A stretch of 20,185 nt of DNA from positions 2,422-22,606 of the forward strand of contig MNZT01000047.1 in assembly GCA_001873755.1 (NCBI GenBank), written 5' to 3'. This DNA comes from Candidatus Wirthbacteria bacterium CG2_30_54_11. GTDB lineage: Bacteria > Patescibacteriota > CG2-30-54-11. The translations under genes and the position numbers were made by a program. The notes beneath the pieces are model-generated. The model was given only the letters and a program-made list of their open reading frames with translations. It made no database searches and was not told the DNA's origin. Below, in pieces: positions 5,791-13,362 of the stretch (position 1 is its first letter; each line of letters starts with the position of its first letter).

Positions 5791-6378
5791 ATGCAAAAAG
5801 TCGTCATGAAGGCACTTCGGGACGCGATCGCGACCTACAACACCTTCGAAAAACAGTTCCGTGAGGTCACGGTCCAGTCCGATGAATTGCGCCGCATGTC
5901 CAAACGGGTCATATTCCATGTGGCCAAGGGTGACGAGACCCAGGCGACGAAGATTCTGGAGGAGGCCGCCAAGCTGCTGGACAGCATCGTGCATAGTGTC
6001 GATGATTCCCAGATCCTCTATGACAACGAGGGGTACAAGGCAGCCAGCGAGGAATTCCTGGAAGCCTGTCTCACCTACATGATCCTGACCGGTAAAAAAT
6101 TCGACCTCGCCGCTATCACCACCACCGCGACCAGACGGGTGGGGGCATTTTCTGATCTCTGTGGTGAGCTGGCCAGAGCCTCGATCCTGCTGGCTACCGA
6201 GGGCGATGAGAAGCGCATCCTGAAGATCCGGGATTTCATCCAGGAGCTGCTGCTCGAGCTGAACAAGACCCGGGTGGTCGAGAACAGCTATCTGCGTACC
6301 AAGTACGATCAGGCCGAAAAGGCGCTCAGGAAGGTGGAGGATATTCTGTACGATTTGAAAATGCGGACAAAAAAATAA
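5791..6378 (+). CDS. Translin/TRAX-family protein, putative ribonuclease
   Basis: This 195-residue, mostly helical protein matches the translin/TRAX superfamily (recognised by memory, not by search). The N-terminal RRMSKRVIFHVAKG aligns with the SKRTIF region of TRAX. SDLCGELARAS aligns with its ADLTGELMRMC, and the C-terminal SYLRTKYDQAEKALRKVEDI aligns with LRKRYDGLKYDVKKVEEVVY of translin. The acidic residues Glu88, Glu91, Asp122 and Glu126 fall at the spacing of the catalytic Glu/Glu/Asp/Glu set of TRAX, the RNase subunit of the eukaryotic C3PO complex. Archaeal homologues form RNA-cleaving octamers, so a single-stranded RNA nuclease is the likely activity. The start ATG follows GGGAGA (5779-5784). 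No translin-like partner is nearby; a homo-oligomer is plausible. Confidence 0.85.
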   Translation: MQKVVMKALRDAIATYNTFEKQFREVTVQSDELRRMSKRVIFHVAKGDETQATKILEEAAKLLDSIVHSVDDSQILYDNEGYKAASEEFLEACLTYMILTGKKFDLAAITTTATRRVGAFSDLCGELARASILLATEGDEKRILKIRDFIQELLLELNKTRVVENSYLRTKYDQAEKALRKVEDILYDLKMRTKK

Positions 6379-6530
6379 CCGGAGCCCTGGGCCCGGCTGG
6401 TCAGAGTTGAGCTGTGGAAAGGGGTTTTCAAAAGCAGCTTCGGCAAAATCGTCATACTATACGCGAAACGATGAGTTTTTGTCAGCAATAGTTTTAAAAA
6501 GTGGTGGATCTATTCTCGGGGTTAAGTCAC

Positions 6531-6630
6531 ACGTCATCCTGAGTAGAGGCTGCCGAAGCGAACGGATCTGCATTTTAGTCCTCAAGGAGATTCTTCACCC
6601 TTCGGTTGCACTCAGGGTTCAGAATGACGT
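6531..6630. repeat. Third interspersed repeat family (CGTCATCCTGAG type)
   Basis: The element has terminal inverted repeats ACGTCAT (6531-6537) and ATGACGT (6624-6630). Inside are CCTGAGTAGAGGCTGCCGAA and, near the other end, CTTCGGTTGCACTCAGGGTT, which pair imperfectly. From memory, elements with GTCATCCTGAG...CTCAGAATGAC ends are widespread in environmental bacterial genomes. Confidence 0.7.
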
Positions 6631-6688
6631 ACGAAGTTCTAATTTCCACTGGTTTTTTTAAGATTAATCCAAGAATACTGCACATTGT

Positions 6689-6715
6689 CCCCTCCTGCTA
6701 TGAGAGGGGATTTTT
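6689..6715 (+). terminator. Terminator-like hairpin
   Basis: CCCCTC (6689-6694) pairs with GAGGGG (6704-6709) across a 9-nt loop and is followed by ATTTTT. It may end transcription of the translin-like gene, 310 bp downstream of its stop. The arm sequence is related to the family 1 hairpins. Confidence 0.5.
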
Positions 6716-6767
6716 CATCGTTCGTATGCTATAGTCTGTCCGTTCAGTTCTGGAAGGAGAAATACTA

Positions 6768-8984
6768 TTGTCCGATACACAATCCGAGATACTTGAAGCC
6801 CTAAATTTGCCGCAGCGTGAAGCCGTCACCACCACCGAGGGGCCGGTTCTCGTCCTGGCCGGAGCGGGCAGCGGCAAGACCCGCGTGCTGACTCATCGCA
6901 TCGCGTATCTGATCCAGAAGTGCGGCGTCAGCCCGCAGAGTATTCTTGCCGTGACTTTTACCAACAAGGCAGCCGGCGAGATGAAAGCGCGTATCCTGAA
7001 ACTCCTGGGGGAGGCTGAAGGCGCGACGAGCGGTACTCCCACTATGGGTACATTTCACTCGATCTGTGCGCAAATCCTGAGGCGCGACATCGGGAGCCTG
7101 GACCGGGCGCATAATTTCGTCATCTTCGACAGTATCGATCAGCTCTCACTCATCAAAAAAGCGCTGAAGGAAGTGGCACCTAACAGCACCATTTCCCCCC
7201 GGGCGGTTCTCTCTGCCATTTCGCGCGCCAAGAATGAGTGCATGACACCTGAGGCCTTTGCTGTTCAAAAAGGGGGGGACTACTTTTCCGACATCGTGGG
7301 CCAGGTCTTCCCGATCTACCAGAAACGGCTGAAGGACAATGAAGCGCTTGATTTTGATGACCTCCTTGGCCTTACGGTCGAGTTGTTCCAGGAGCACCCG
7401 GCGGTACTTGAGAAATATCAAAGGATGTGGCAGTACCTGCTCATCGACGAGTACCAGGACACGAACCATGTGCAGTACCTCCTGGTAAAACTTCTCTCCG
7501 AGGAGCACCACAATCTCTGCGTAGTCGGGGATGACGACCAGTCGATCTATGGTTTCCGCGGGGCGAATATCGGCAACATTCTGGCTTTCGAAAAAGACAA
7601 TCCTGACACGAAGGTCATCAAGCTGGAGCAGAACTACCGGTCTACCCAGCCGGTGCTCGATGCGGCGTTTCATGTGATCCAGGAAAACACCCGTCGTACG
7701 GAAAAACGGCTGTGGACCGATCGCAAAGAGGGACAGGCGCCGCACATCTACGAAGCATTGAATGAGACCGACGAGGCGTCGTATGTCGTGGGCAAAGCGC
7801 AGGAACTTCACGACAATCATAAGATCTCGCTCAACGAGATGGCGGTTCTCTATCGGACCAATGCCCAGTCACGCGCGTTCGAAGAAGCCTGCATGCAGGC
7901 AGGTCTGCCGTACCGGCTGGTAGGCGGGGTGAAGTTTTATGAACGAAAAGAGATCAAGGATCTATTAGCTTTCTTGCGCATCATCCAGAATCCGGAGGAT
8001 GAGGTCAGTCTGGAGCGGGTGGTCAATATCCCGCCCCGGGGTATCGGGGCCGGGACTCTCACTGAACTGCACCGTCTGGTCAAGGAGACAGGCGGGCTGA
8101 AGGCTGCACTTGAGGCTCTGCATACTGATCTCGGTGATCAGATCATCAATTCCCGCGGCCGGGAAAATCTGTACATCTTTCATGCCATGGTGGAATCGTG
8201 GCGCGAGCTGAACCGGAGGGAAAATGTGCTGGAGGTCTTCGACCAGGTGATGAAGGAGACCGGGTACCTGGAGTATATCAACGACGGCACCACGCAGGCT
8301 GAGGACCGGTATGAAAATATCAAGGAACTTCGCACCACTATTTCTGCCTATACCGAGTTCGGACCGCAGCACGGGCTTAGCGTCCTGCTGGAGGAGGTCA
8401 GTCTCATGACCGATATCGACCGGGCCCAGTTCGCCTCTGAAGCGCTTACCCTCATCACTCTCCATCAGGTCAAGGGGTTGGAGTTCGAAGTAGTCTTTCT
8501 CGCCGGCATGGAAGAGGGACTGTTCCCTCACAGCCGGGCTTTACTGGAGGAAAAAGAACTGGAAGAGGAGCGTCGTATCTGCTATGTCGGCATTACCAGG
8601 GCTAAAGCGCAGCTGTTCCTCACCCATGCGGAGAGCCGCAGCGTCTACGGCGAATCCAGACCCGGGATTGCTTCCCGGTTCCTCGTTGATCTGCCGGACG
8701 ACCTGGTCACCCGGAGCGACTGGGAGGACAAATATGTCCGCAAGAGCTCTTCTCTTGCCGCGTCATCACGCGGGGCGGCTCCTGTTCACTCTGAAAGCAC
8801 AGGTTCCAGACAGCTGAAGGACAGCAAGGCCGGCAGCAAATTCAAGGAAGGCCAAAGAGTCAAGCACGGCAGTTTCGGCTCCGGCGTGGTGGTCCAGATC
8901 AAGGGAGACGAGCTCACGGTGGTCTTTGACAAGGTCGGCCTGAAGCGGCTACTGGAGAGTCTGGCGCCGTTGGCGGCGGGGTAA
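6768..8984 (+). CDS. pcrA: UvrD/PcrA-family 3'-5' DNA helicase
   Basis: This superfamily 1A helicase unwinds DNA in repair and clears proteins such as RecA or stalled RNA polymerase. In its 738 residues all motifs are present in order: the Q-motif NLPQREAV, Walker A GAGSGKT (32-38), TFTNKAA, DEYQD (227-231), GDDDQSIYGFRGA (about 254-266), LEQNYRS, TLHQVKGLEF (about 564) and YVGITRAK (about 606). The last 50 residues (GQRVKHGSFGSGVV...LKRLLESLAPL) are the Tudor-like C-terminal domain of PcrA, which contacts RNA polymerase. The TTG start at 6768 is supported by GGAAGGAGA eight bases upstream and by the family N-terminus. Motif V reads HQVKG where HAAKG is more usual. The gene is monocistronic and ends at a strong terminator. 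Confidence 0.95.
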   Translation: MSDTQSEILEALNLPQREAVTTTEGPVLVLAGAGSGKTRVLTHRIAYLIQKCGVSPQSILAVTFTNKAAGEMKARILKLLGEAEGATSGTPTMGTFHSICAQILRRDIGSLDRAHNFVIFDSIDQLSLIKKALKEVAPNSTISPRAVLSAISRAKNECMTPEAFAVQKGGDYFSDIVGQVFPIYQKRLKDNEALDFDDLLGLTVELFQEHPAVLEKYQRMWQYLLIDEYQDTNHVQYLLVKLLSEEHHNLCVVGDDDQSIYGFRGANIGNILAFEKDNPDTKVIKLEQNYRSTQPVLDAAFHVIQENTRRTEKRLWTDRKEGQAPHIYEALNETDEASYVVGKAQELHDNHKISLNEMAVLYRTNAQSRAFEEACMQAGLPYRLVGGVKFYERKEIKDLLAFLRIIQNPEDEVSLERVVNIPPRGIGAGTLTELHRLVKETGGLKAALEALHTDLGDQIINSRGRENLYIFHAMVESWRELNRRENVLEVFDQVMKETGYLEYINDGTTQAEDRYENIKELRTTISAYTEFGPQHGLSVLLEEVSLMTDIDRAQFASEALTLITLHQVKGLEFEVVFLAGMEEGLFPHSRALLEEKELEEERRICYVGITRAKAQLFLTHAESRSVYGESRPGIASRFLVDLPDDLVTRSDWEDKYVRKSSSLAASSRGAAPVHSESTGSRQLKDSKAGSKFKEGQRVKHGSFGSGVVVQIKGDELTVVFDKVGLKRLLESLAPLAAG

Positions 8985-9026
8985 CTCACCCCGCCTTTAG
9001 CGAGGCTCGCCAACAAGGCGGCCCAA
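8985..9026. repeat. Truncated family 1 arm after pcrA
   Basis: CTCACCCCGCCTTTAGCGAG and GGCTCGCCAACAAGGCGGCC follow the pcrA stop directly. They match the left arm of the family 1 blocks and lead straight into the terminator hairpin. No opposing right half is present. Confidence 0.6.
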
Positions 9027-9060
9027 CCCCTCTCTTTCCAAAAGAGAGGGGCTTTTTTTT
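9027..9060 (+). terminator. Rho-independent terminator of pcrA
   Basis: CCCCTCTCTTT (9027-9037) pairs perfectly over 11 bp with AAAGAGAGGGG (9041-9051) around a 3-nt loop and is followed by C and eight T. This is the strongest intrinsic terminator in the window. Its position and arm sequence suggest it evolved from a family 1 hairpin. Confidence 0.88.
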
Positions 9061-9084
9061 GATCTGGCAAGGGAGAAAGGAATT

Positions 9085-9158
9085 GTAGAGACGACCCGGC
9101 ATGTCCGTCGAAGCCCTGAGTATGTCGAAGGGCGGAGGAGGATGGGTCGTCTGAATTT
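9085..9158 (+). repeat. Second repeat family, copy 1 (74 bp)
   Basis: The copy runs from GTAGAGACGACCC to GGGTCGTCTGAATTT. The inner ends AGACGACCC (9089-9097) and GGGTCGTCT (9144-9152) are perfect inverted repeats. It matches the copy at 12664-12737 with three substitutions by eye and no gaps. It lies between the pcrA terminator and the promoter of the large surface protein. Confidence 0.88.
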
Positions 9159-9178
9159 GTACGATCGCAAGAGATTTT

Positions 9179-9216
9179 CCCCCTTCGACAAGCTCCCTTC
9201 GACAGGCTCAGGGCGA
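9179..9216. repeat. CCCTTCGACAAGCTC-type repeat fragment
   Basis: Two near-copies of CCCTTCGACA-GCTC lie in tandem (9181-9194 and 9196-9210), followed by AGGGCGAC. From memory, TTCGACA(A/G)GCTCAGGG is a common interspersed repeat in environmental bacteria. With copy 1 of the second family and the promoter it accounts for most of the 306-bp gap between pcrA and the next gene. Confidence 0.6.
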
Positions 9217-9221
9217 CTGTT

Positions 9222-9249
9222 TTGTCTTTGGCGGGGGAATGGGTATACT
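9222..9249 (+). promoter_or_regulatory. Promoter of the large surface protein
   Basis: TTGTCT (9222-9227), a 16-bp spacer and TATACT (9244-9249) lie upstream of the gene at 9291. Transcription would start near 9256, inside a perfect palindrome. Confidence 0.55.
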
Positions 9250-9253
9250 GCGG

Positions 9254-9266
9254 GTGATCAGATCAC
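9254..9266. promoter_or_regulatory. Perfect palindrome at the transcription start, candidate operator
   Basis: GTGATC-A-GATCAC is a perfect 6+1+6 inverted repeat lying immediately after the predicted -10 box. The position suits repressor binding. No dedicated regulator gene is nearby. Confidence 0.45.
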
Positions 9267-9290
9267 AATAATAATCTGAGGGATAAATCG

Positions 9291-12200
9291 ATGAAAAGGA
9301 TCGCCTGGATCGGGAATCATCTGCTGCTCATCGCACTGCTGGTACTGCTCGGTTCATCTGCGCTGCCGTCTACGGCCTGGGGTACAGGAGCACCGGTATC
9401 ACCACTTCCTCCGTTGAGGCCGCCACCGCTGAATCCTGGGGATGGTACAGTTTTTCTGGTTACTGATCTTCAATACTGGGTTACGGATTTAGAAACAGGC
9501 CAAGCACAATTTTTTGCAGGCGCTGTGAATGGTGGGAGAACATACGCAGAATATGACTCTCTCGTATCTTCGACGTTATCGATCATGACGAAAATGGAAG
9601 ATGGACAGCAATACGTTCAGGTATTCCAGCGGTTCCCTCCCGATATCAGCCAAGAGGGTTATCTCATGTATCTGCTTCTACAGAACAGCCAATACGGAGA
9701 TGATTCATTTAATGCTTTCAGAGTGGTCAAGGATCTACTTAAAGCTGGTAAATACGATGAAGCCTACTATTTGACCTACTATGTTATCAATGCCACGGAT
9801 GCGTGGAAAACAGCCAATGCTCCGACATTCGCAAAGGCGATCTCATCCTTAACTGATGAATTACGTGCTTTGGGTGTGGCGAACGTTGCTTTGTCTACAG
9901 ATGATCTTTCCCTCATTCCGGTTGTTTTCGAGGACCTTTTAAGATCAAAAGAGGCTGTGGGTTCGTTCAATCGGATTGGTATTACGAAATTGGGTATTAA
10001 CAATCTGGAAGGATCTGTCACTCGCCTGGCATTGCTCCCTACGACACCTGAAGCATATGCAAAAGTTGCTCTCCATGAGTGGACTCACGCATGTACAACA
10101 CCGGCATGCTACTTACCAGCGAGTACCGATCCTCTCAATAAAGGTACCTGGTATAAAGAACTGATAGCAGACAGAATGGAATGGAGGGTAAGTAAGAATC
10201 TTGGCTGGGTTGATAGTCTGGAGCGTCCACTTGGGTATGTAGGGGCTGGCTATCCGGCAATCAATGATACCCATATTCGTCTGATCAGGGAACAGGTGAT
10301 GCGGGAACTTGGTTCATCATATTCAAAAGATGCCTTTGAACTGCTCTATGACACCAAAGAACGCGAGCTTTTGAAACTGATCCTTTCCGGTCAGGCAACC
10401 GAGGACGATCTCGCCCGGATTTATGGGCGTTCATTTGATGTGGTCAATTCGGAGTTCATATTGGCGCTGAAGGCTGATAAATCTGTAACCGGGGTGCTGG
10501 CATCAAATTCGGATGAACTCATGACTCTGGTCGAGCGAACCAGGGTGACCAAGATGGCAGGGACAACAGGCCCGGCCGCAGAGACATTTGTGGATGAAGT
10601 CGTCGAAACAGTTCCTAATGCAGTACGACTCAAAGATACCTTGCGTCCTCTCTGGAGGGGAACGCTGAAGATCCTCAACGTCGTGGGAAAAGTCACTGAC
10701 GTTATCATGTTCACCGATATGCTCGGGGGGCTTGCCGAATCCAACTGGGATGTGACCGAGTATCTGGCACCAGTCACGCAGTTTTTTCTGCCGAACGGGT
10801 ATCGGCATCCGGTAGGCGATGAAGCACTGGTGCCGCTTCAGGAGGGGACGGCCATCCTCATGCCGGATATGGTGGAGTTCCCCGAGGGTACGGTCGCCGT
10901 GGAGGACATGATCGCTCCGCCGGTACAGGTGGAGACCTATGTACTCACTGACTGGCAGTACAATCAGGCGCCGGGTGATGCGAAACGCATGGATGAATCC
11001 TTCTGGTTCAGACACTATTTCGGGGGATCAGGCAATCTGCTGACCGAATCGTTCGTCCTGACGCCGAAACAACAGATCGCGACTGAGGACCATGCCCGGG
11101 TCACGGTCTTTGTCCCCAATCGCGCCGTCTATACCGATGACTTCCCTCCGGTGGCCAGTCCGACCCCGGTCCCGGGATACGATCCCTGGTCTGCACTCGA
11201 TGCAGTGCAGGTCGGCGAAGTCTATGTGTGGGAGCTTTTGGGGGTCGGATCCAGCCGTGAAGCCCTATTCGGGAATGCAACGATCCTCTACAAGCCGTTC
11301 GAGGAATTCATCCTGCCGATCCTCGGTACGTTACTTTTCGATATGTCAGGTATCGATTATTCGTTGATCGAGCCGGTGTCCGGGGGCACGGCAGAGATCC
11401 AGGCTCAGAATTATTCGACTCCCGTGGCCAGATTCAAGATCGTCAGCGCTCAGTCCATGACCAAGTCCCAGTATGATGACTGGGTGGAGAATCTGGACAG
11501 GGAAGCCGGAGCCCTGGCCGAAAACGAGTGGCAATCAGAGACCACTGGTCAGACCAGCACGGCGCCACAGACCATGGGGGCGCCGCTCACCCCGCCTCTT
11601 TCTCTCCCTTTGCCCAATCCCACCATCATCCCTGTCCCTGCCCCTCCTCCTCCCCCGGCAGGGTTGACGCCTTTTGTCGGGATCGCTCTGGCAGCGGAGG
11701 AGGAAGAGCTGCCATCAGAGATCCAGTTTTTTGCCAATGGGGCGATGGGAAAATTCAACGGAGGTGATTTTCAGCCATTGGCGGTATCAGACATCGAACC
11801 GACCGAGGCGGTTGCCGAGGATGGATCTCCTTCACCTGATTGCCTGTACTTCCCGCTGGGGGAGACCATGCCGGATGGTCTGACCGGAACCGGGCACTTT
11901 CTGTGCAATACCGCCGAGGACGGGACGAGCGTCTACTTCCGAGAGTATTATGACCAGAACAATGGCAGTACAGCCCTCGGTGCTCCACTAGACGAGATGG
12001 CAGAGCAGGATGATGGCATCTGGGTGCAGCACTTCCAGAACAACGAACTGCGCTGTGATAACCGGATCGAGCATGTGGATGGCCGCAACTGCGGGGTGAC
12101 CATGCTGACCGCTGGGGTGACCGCGCTCATCGAGACCGCGTATCGCGGCGAGATCAAGGATGATCGCTATGGTACGCTCATCGGCGAACTTGATTTCGCA

Positions 12201-12653
12201 GACGAGACGATGACCTCGTGGCTCGGGATCCCTGTCGCTCGCGCTCAGATGCCGGCCGTGACACTGGAGCAGTGGCTGAGCCCTCTGTCGCGGGTGACCG
12301 CTAGCGGGGCTGGCGGTACGTTCCATGCCTACTTCGACGAGAACGGGCACTTCGCGCTGGTGGTTCCTGACGGCAGGTATACCGTGAGCATCGCGATCGC
12401 TGGTTTCAAAACGCTTAAACTTCCCTGGACTGTGCGTGCCGGGAATACCGATGTTGTTTTCTTTGCCCCGGAGGCGGGTTCCCGTGCTCAGACCGGTGGA
12501 TCTATGCTGATCATCCCGTTCGGAGACATGGAATCCAAAGCCACGATCGGGCTCGGTGCGCTTGGAATAATCGTTGTTCTGGTACTGTCAGGCGGTGCTT
12601 TTCTGGCGGTCATGGGGCTGCTGGCTACGAGAGCGATGCCGAGGAGGCTCTAG
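9291..12653 (+). CDS. Large surface protein with HEWTH metalloprotease motif
   Basis: This 1120-residue protein is unrecognised as a whole. It has a signal peptide (residues 1-30; hydrophobic LLLIALLVLLG, cleavage near STAWG) and a proline-rich start. HEWTH at 262-266 fits the zinc motif HExxH, and ELIAD at 290-294 could supply the third ligand, as in gluzincin peptidases. A second proline-rich linker lies at about 763-792. A segment with YYDQNNGSTALGAP (about 884-897) recalls LGFP-like wall-binding repeats. A carboxypeptidase-regulatory-like beta domain lies near 1003-1060. A C-terminal membrane helix (about 1089-1111) with basic tail ATRAMPRRL follows; no LPXTG is seen. It is probably an anchored extracellular protein. 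Ribosome site GAGGGA (9278-9283) supports the start. The gene stands alone between two copies of the second repeat family. Confidence 0.8.
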   Translation: MKRIAWIGNHLLLIALLVLLGSSALPSTAWGTGAPVSPLPPLRPPPLNPGDGTVFLVTDLQYWVTDLETGQAQFFAGAVNGGRTYAEYDSLVSSTLSIMTKMEDGQQYVQVFQRFPPDISQEGYLMYLLLQNSQYGDDSFNAFRVVKDLLKAGKYDEAYYLTYYVINATDAWKTANAPTFAKAISSLTDELRALGVANVALSTDDLSLIPVVFEDLLRSKEAVGSFNRIGITKLGINNLEGSVTRLALLPTTPEAYAKVALHEWTHACTTPACYLPASTDPLNKGTWYKELIADRMEWRVSKNLGWVDSLERPLGYVGAGYPAINDTHIRLIREQVMRELGSSYSKDAFELLYDTKERELLKLILSGQATEDDLARIYGRSFDVVNSEFILALKADKSVTGVLASNSDELMTLVERTRVTKMAGTTGPAAETFVDEVVETVPNAVRLKDTLRPLWRGTLKILNVVGKVTDVIMFTDMLGGLAESNWDVTEYLAPVTQFFLPNGYRHPVGDEALVPLQEGTAILMPDMVEFPEGTVAVEDMIAPPVQVETYVLTDWQYNQAPGDAKRMDESFWFRHYFGGSGNLLTESFVLTPKQQIATEDHARVTVFVPNRAVYTDDFPPVASPTPVPGYDPWSALDAVQVGEVYVWELLGVGSSREALFGNATILYKPFEEFILPILGTLLFDMSGIDYSLIEPVSGGTAEIQAQNYSTPVARFKIVSAQSMTKSQYDDWVENLDREAGALAENEWQSETTGQTSTAPQTMGAPLTPPLSLPLPNPTIIPVPAPPPPPAGLTPFVGIALAAEEEELPSEIQFFANGAMGKFNGGDFQPLAVSDIEPTEAVAEDGSPSPDCLYFPLGETMPDGLTGTGHFLCNTAEDGTSVYFREYYDQNNGSTALGAPLDEMAEQDDGIWVQHFQNNELRCDNRIEHVDGRNCGVTMLTAGVTALIETAYRGEIKDDRYGTLIGELDFADETMTSWLGIPVARAQMPAVTLEQWLSPLSRVTASGAGGTFHAYFDENGHFALVVPDGRYTVSIAIAGFKTLKLPWTVRAGNTDVVFFAPEAGSRAQTGGSMLIIPFGDMESKATIGLGALGIIVVLVLSGGAFLAVMGLLATRAMPRRL

Positions 12654-12663
12654 GAACTATTTG

Positions 12664-12737
12664 GTAGAGACGACCCGGCATGTCTGTCGAAGCCCTGAGT
12701 ATGTCGAAGGGCGTAGGAGGATGGGTAGTCTGAATTT
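12664..12737 (+). repeat. Second repeat family, copy 2 (74 bp)
   Basis: This is a direct copy of 9085-9158, starting 11 bp after the stop codon of the large gene. Three positions differ by eye. One change breaks the inner inverted repeat (GGGTAGTCT for GGGTCGTCT). Confidence 0.88.
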
Positions 12738-12769
12738 TTCAGATCTTCTGGATTTTCAGGAATCTGGAG

Positions 12770-12827
12770 GAGACGACCGACCCTACTACGCTCAGAAGCT
12801 TCGAAGGGTAAACCCGGTCGTCTCTAC
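12770..12827 (-). repeat. Second repeat family, inverted partial copy
   Basis: GAGACGACC at 12770-12778 and GGTCGTCTC at 12816-12824 are inverted repeats enclosing ACGCTCAGAAGCTTCGAAGG. The outer edge CCGGTCGTCTCTAC mirrors the left edge GTAGAGACGACCCGG of copy 2. Together, 12664-12827 forms a compound inverted element, built like the family 1 blocks. Confidence 0.65.
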
Positions 12828-12880
12828 ACATTCCCGGATATTACCGGCTATATCTATCGGTGGCGGAAAACAGGCAAAAT

Positions 12881-12889
12881 TGGTACAAT
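12881..12889 (+). promoter_or_regulatory. Extended -10 promoter of the Nudix-pilin operon
   Basis: TGGTACAAT combines an extended -10 TG with TACAAT, 27 bp before the Nudix start. No good -35 box is visible at the expected spacing. Confidence 0.42.
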
Positions 12890-12915
12890 AGGTATGGTGT
12901 AAAAAGGCAAAAACC

Positions 12916-13362
12916 ATGTCGCCAAAACCAATACCGAGTCCCTGTCCTGCCTGCGGCCGCTACGAAAACCGGGTCGCCACGGTCGATGCCGTGGTGGTGC
13001 GCGAGGGCTCAGTCCTGTTGATCAAAAGAAAAGCCGAACCCTATGCCGGCTGCTGGGCTCTGCCCGGCGGCTATATGGAGTATGGCGAGACTGCCGAACA
13101 AGCGAGCCTCCGTGAGTTGAAGGAAGAGACCGGGTTGACAGCGTCAAGCGGTTCCCTGATAGGCGTTTTCAGCGATCCTGACCGCCATCCGCAACAACGG
13201 ATAGGGATCGCCTTTGCGGTCAAAGAATGGACGGGTACACTCTGTGCCGGTGATGATGCAGGGGAAGCCCGATGGTTTCCACTTTCGGCTTTGCCCGGGC
13301 AGCTTGCCTTTGACCATAGCGACATACTGAAAGCATACGAGGCCGCACATGTCAGAGCGTAA
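12916..13362 (+). CDS. Nudix hydrolase
   Basis: This 148-residue protein has a complete Nudix box, GX5EX7REUXEEXGU, realised as GYMEYGE...RELKEETGL (about residues 53-75). It therefore hydrolyses a nucleoside diphosphate linked to another moiety with Mg2+. The subfamily resembles ADP-ribose pyrophosphatase or 8-oxo-dGTP hydrolases (PGGYMEYGE, an N-terminal CPACG segment and KAEPYAGCWALPGG), but the substrate cannot be fixed from sequence. It has a weak ribosome site. Its last 14 bases overlap the start of the prepilin gene, so it heads the pilin operon and is probably translationally coupled to it. No functional link between the two is known. Confidence 0.9.
   Translation: MSPKPIPSPCPACGRYENRVATVDAVVVREGSVLLIKRKAEPYAGCWALPGGYMEYGETAEQASLRELKEETGLTASSGSLIGVFSDPDRHPQQRIGIAFAVKEWTGTLCAGDDAGEARWFPLSALPGQLAFDHSDILKAYEAAHVRA

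Larger units (their letters stand above)
6379..6767. other. Gene-free region between translin-like gene and pcrA
   Basis: This 389-bp gap holds no credible gene. An 84-codon frame at 6407 runs through repeat sequence and lacks any recognisable fold. The region carries a third repeat family (6531-6630), a terminator-like hairpin (6689-6715) and the ribosome site of pcrA (GGAAGGAGA, 6752-6760). The part at 6400-6530 is AT-richer and shows nothing else. Confidence 0.6.

Noticed and set aside
6407..6661. 84-codon frame downstream of the translin-like gene
   Set aside because: It has no credible start signal and runs through the third repeat family; it has no recognisable protein features.
12580..12653. 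LPXTG-type sorting signal at the end of the large protein
   Set aside because: A hydrophobic helix and basic tail are present, but no LPXTG-like motif precedes them.
12574..12891. 105-codon plus-strand frame across the end of the large gene
   Set aside because: It overlaps the large gene in another frame and then reads through the second-family repeats.
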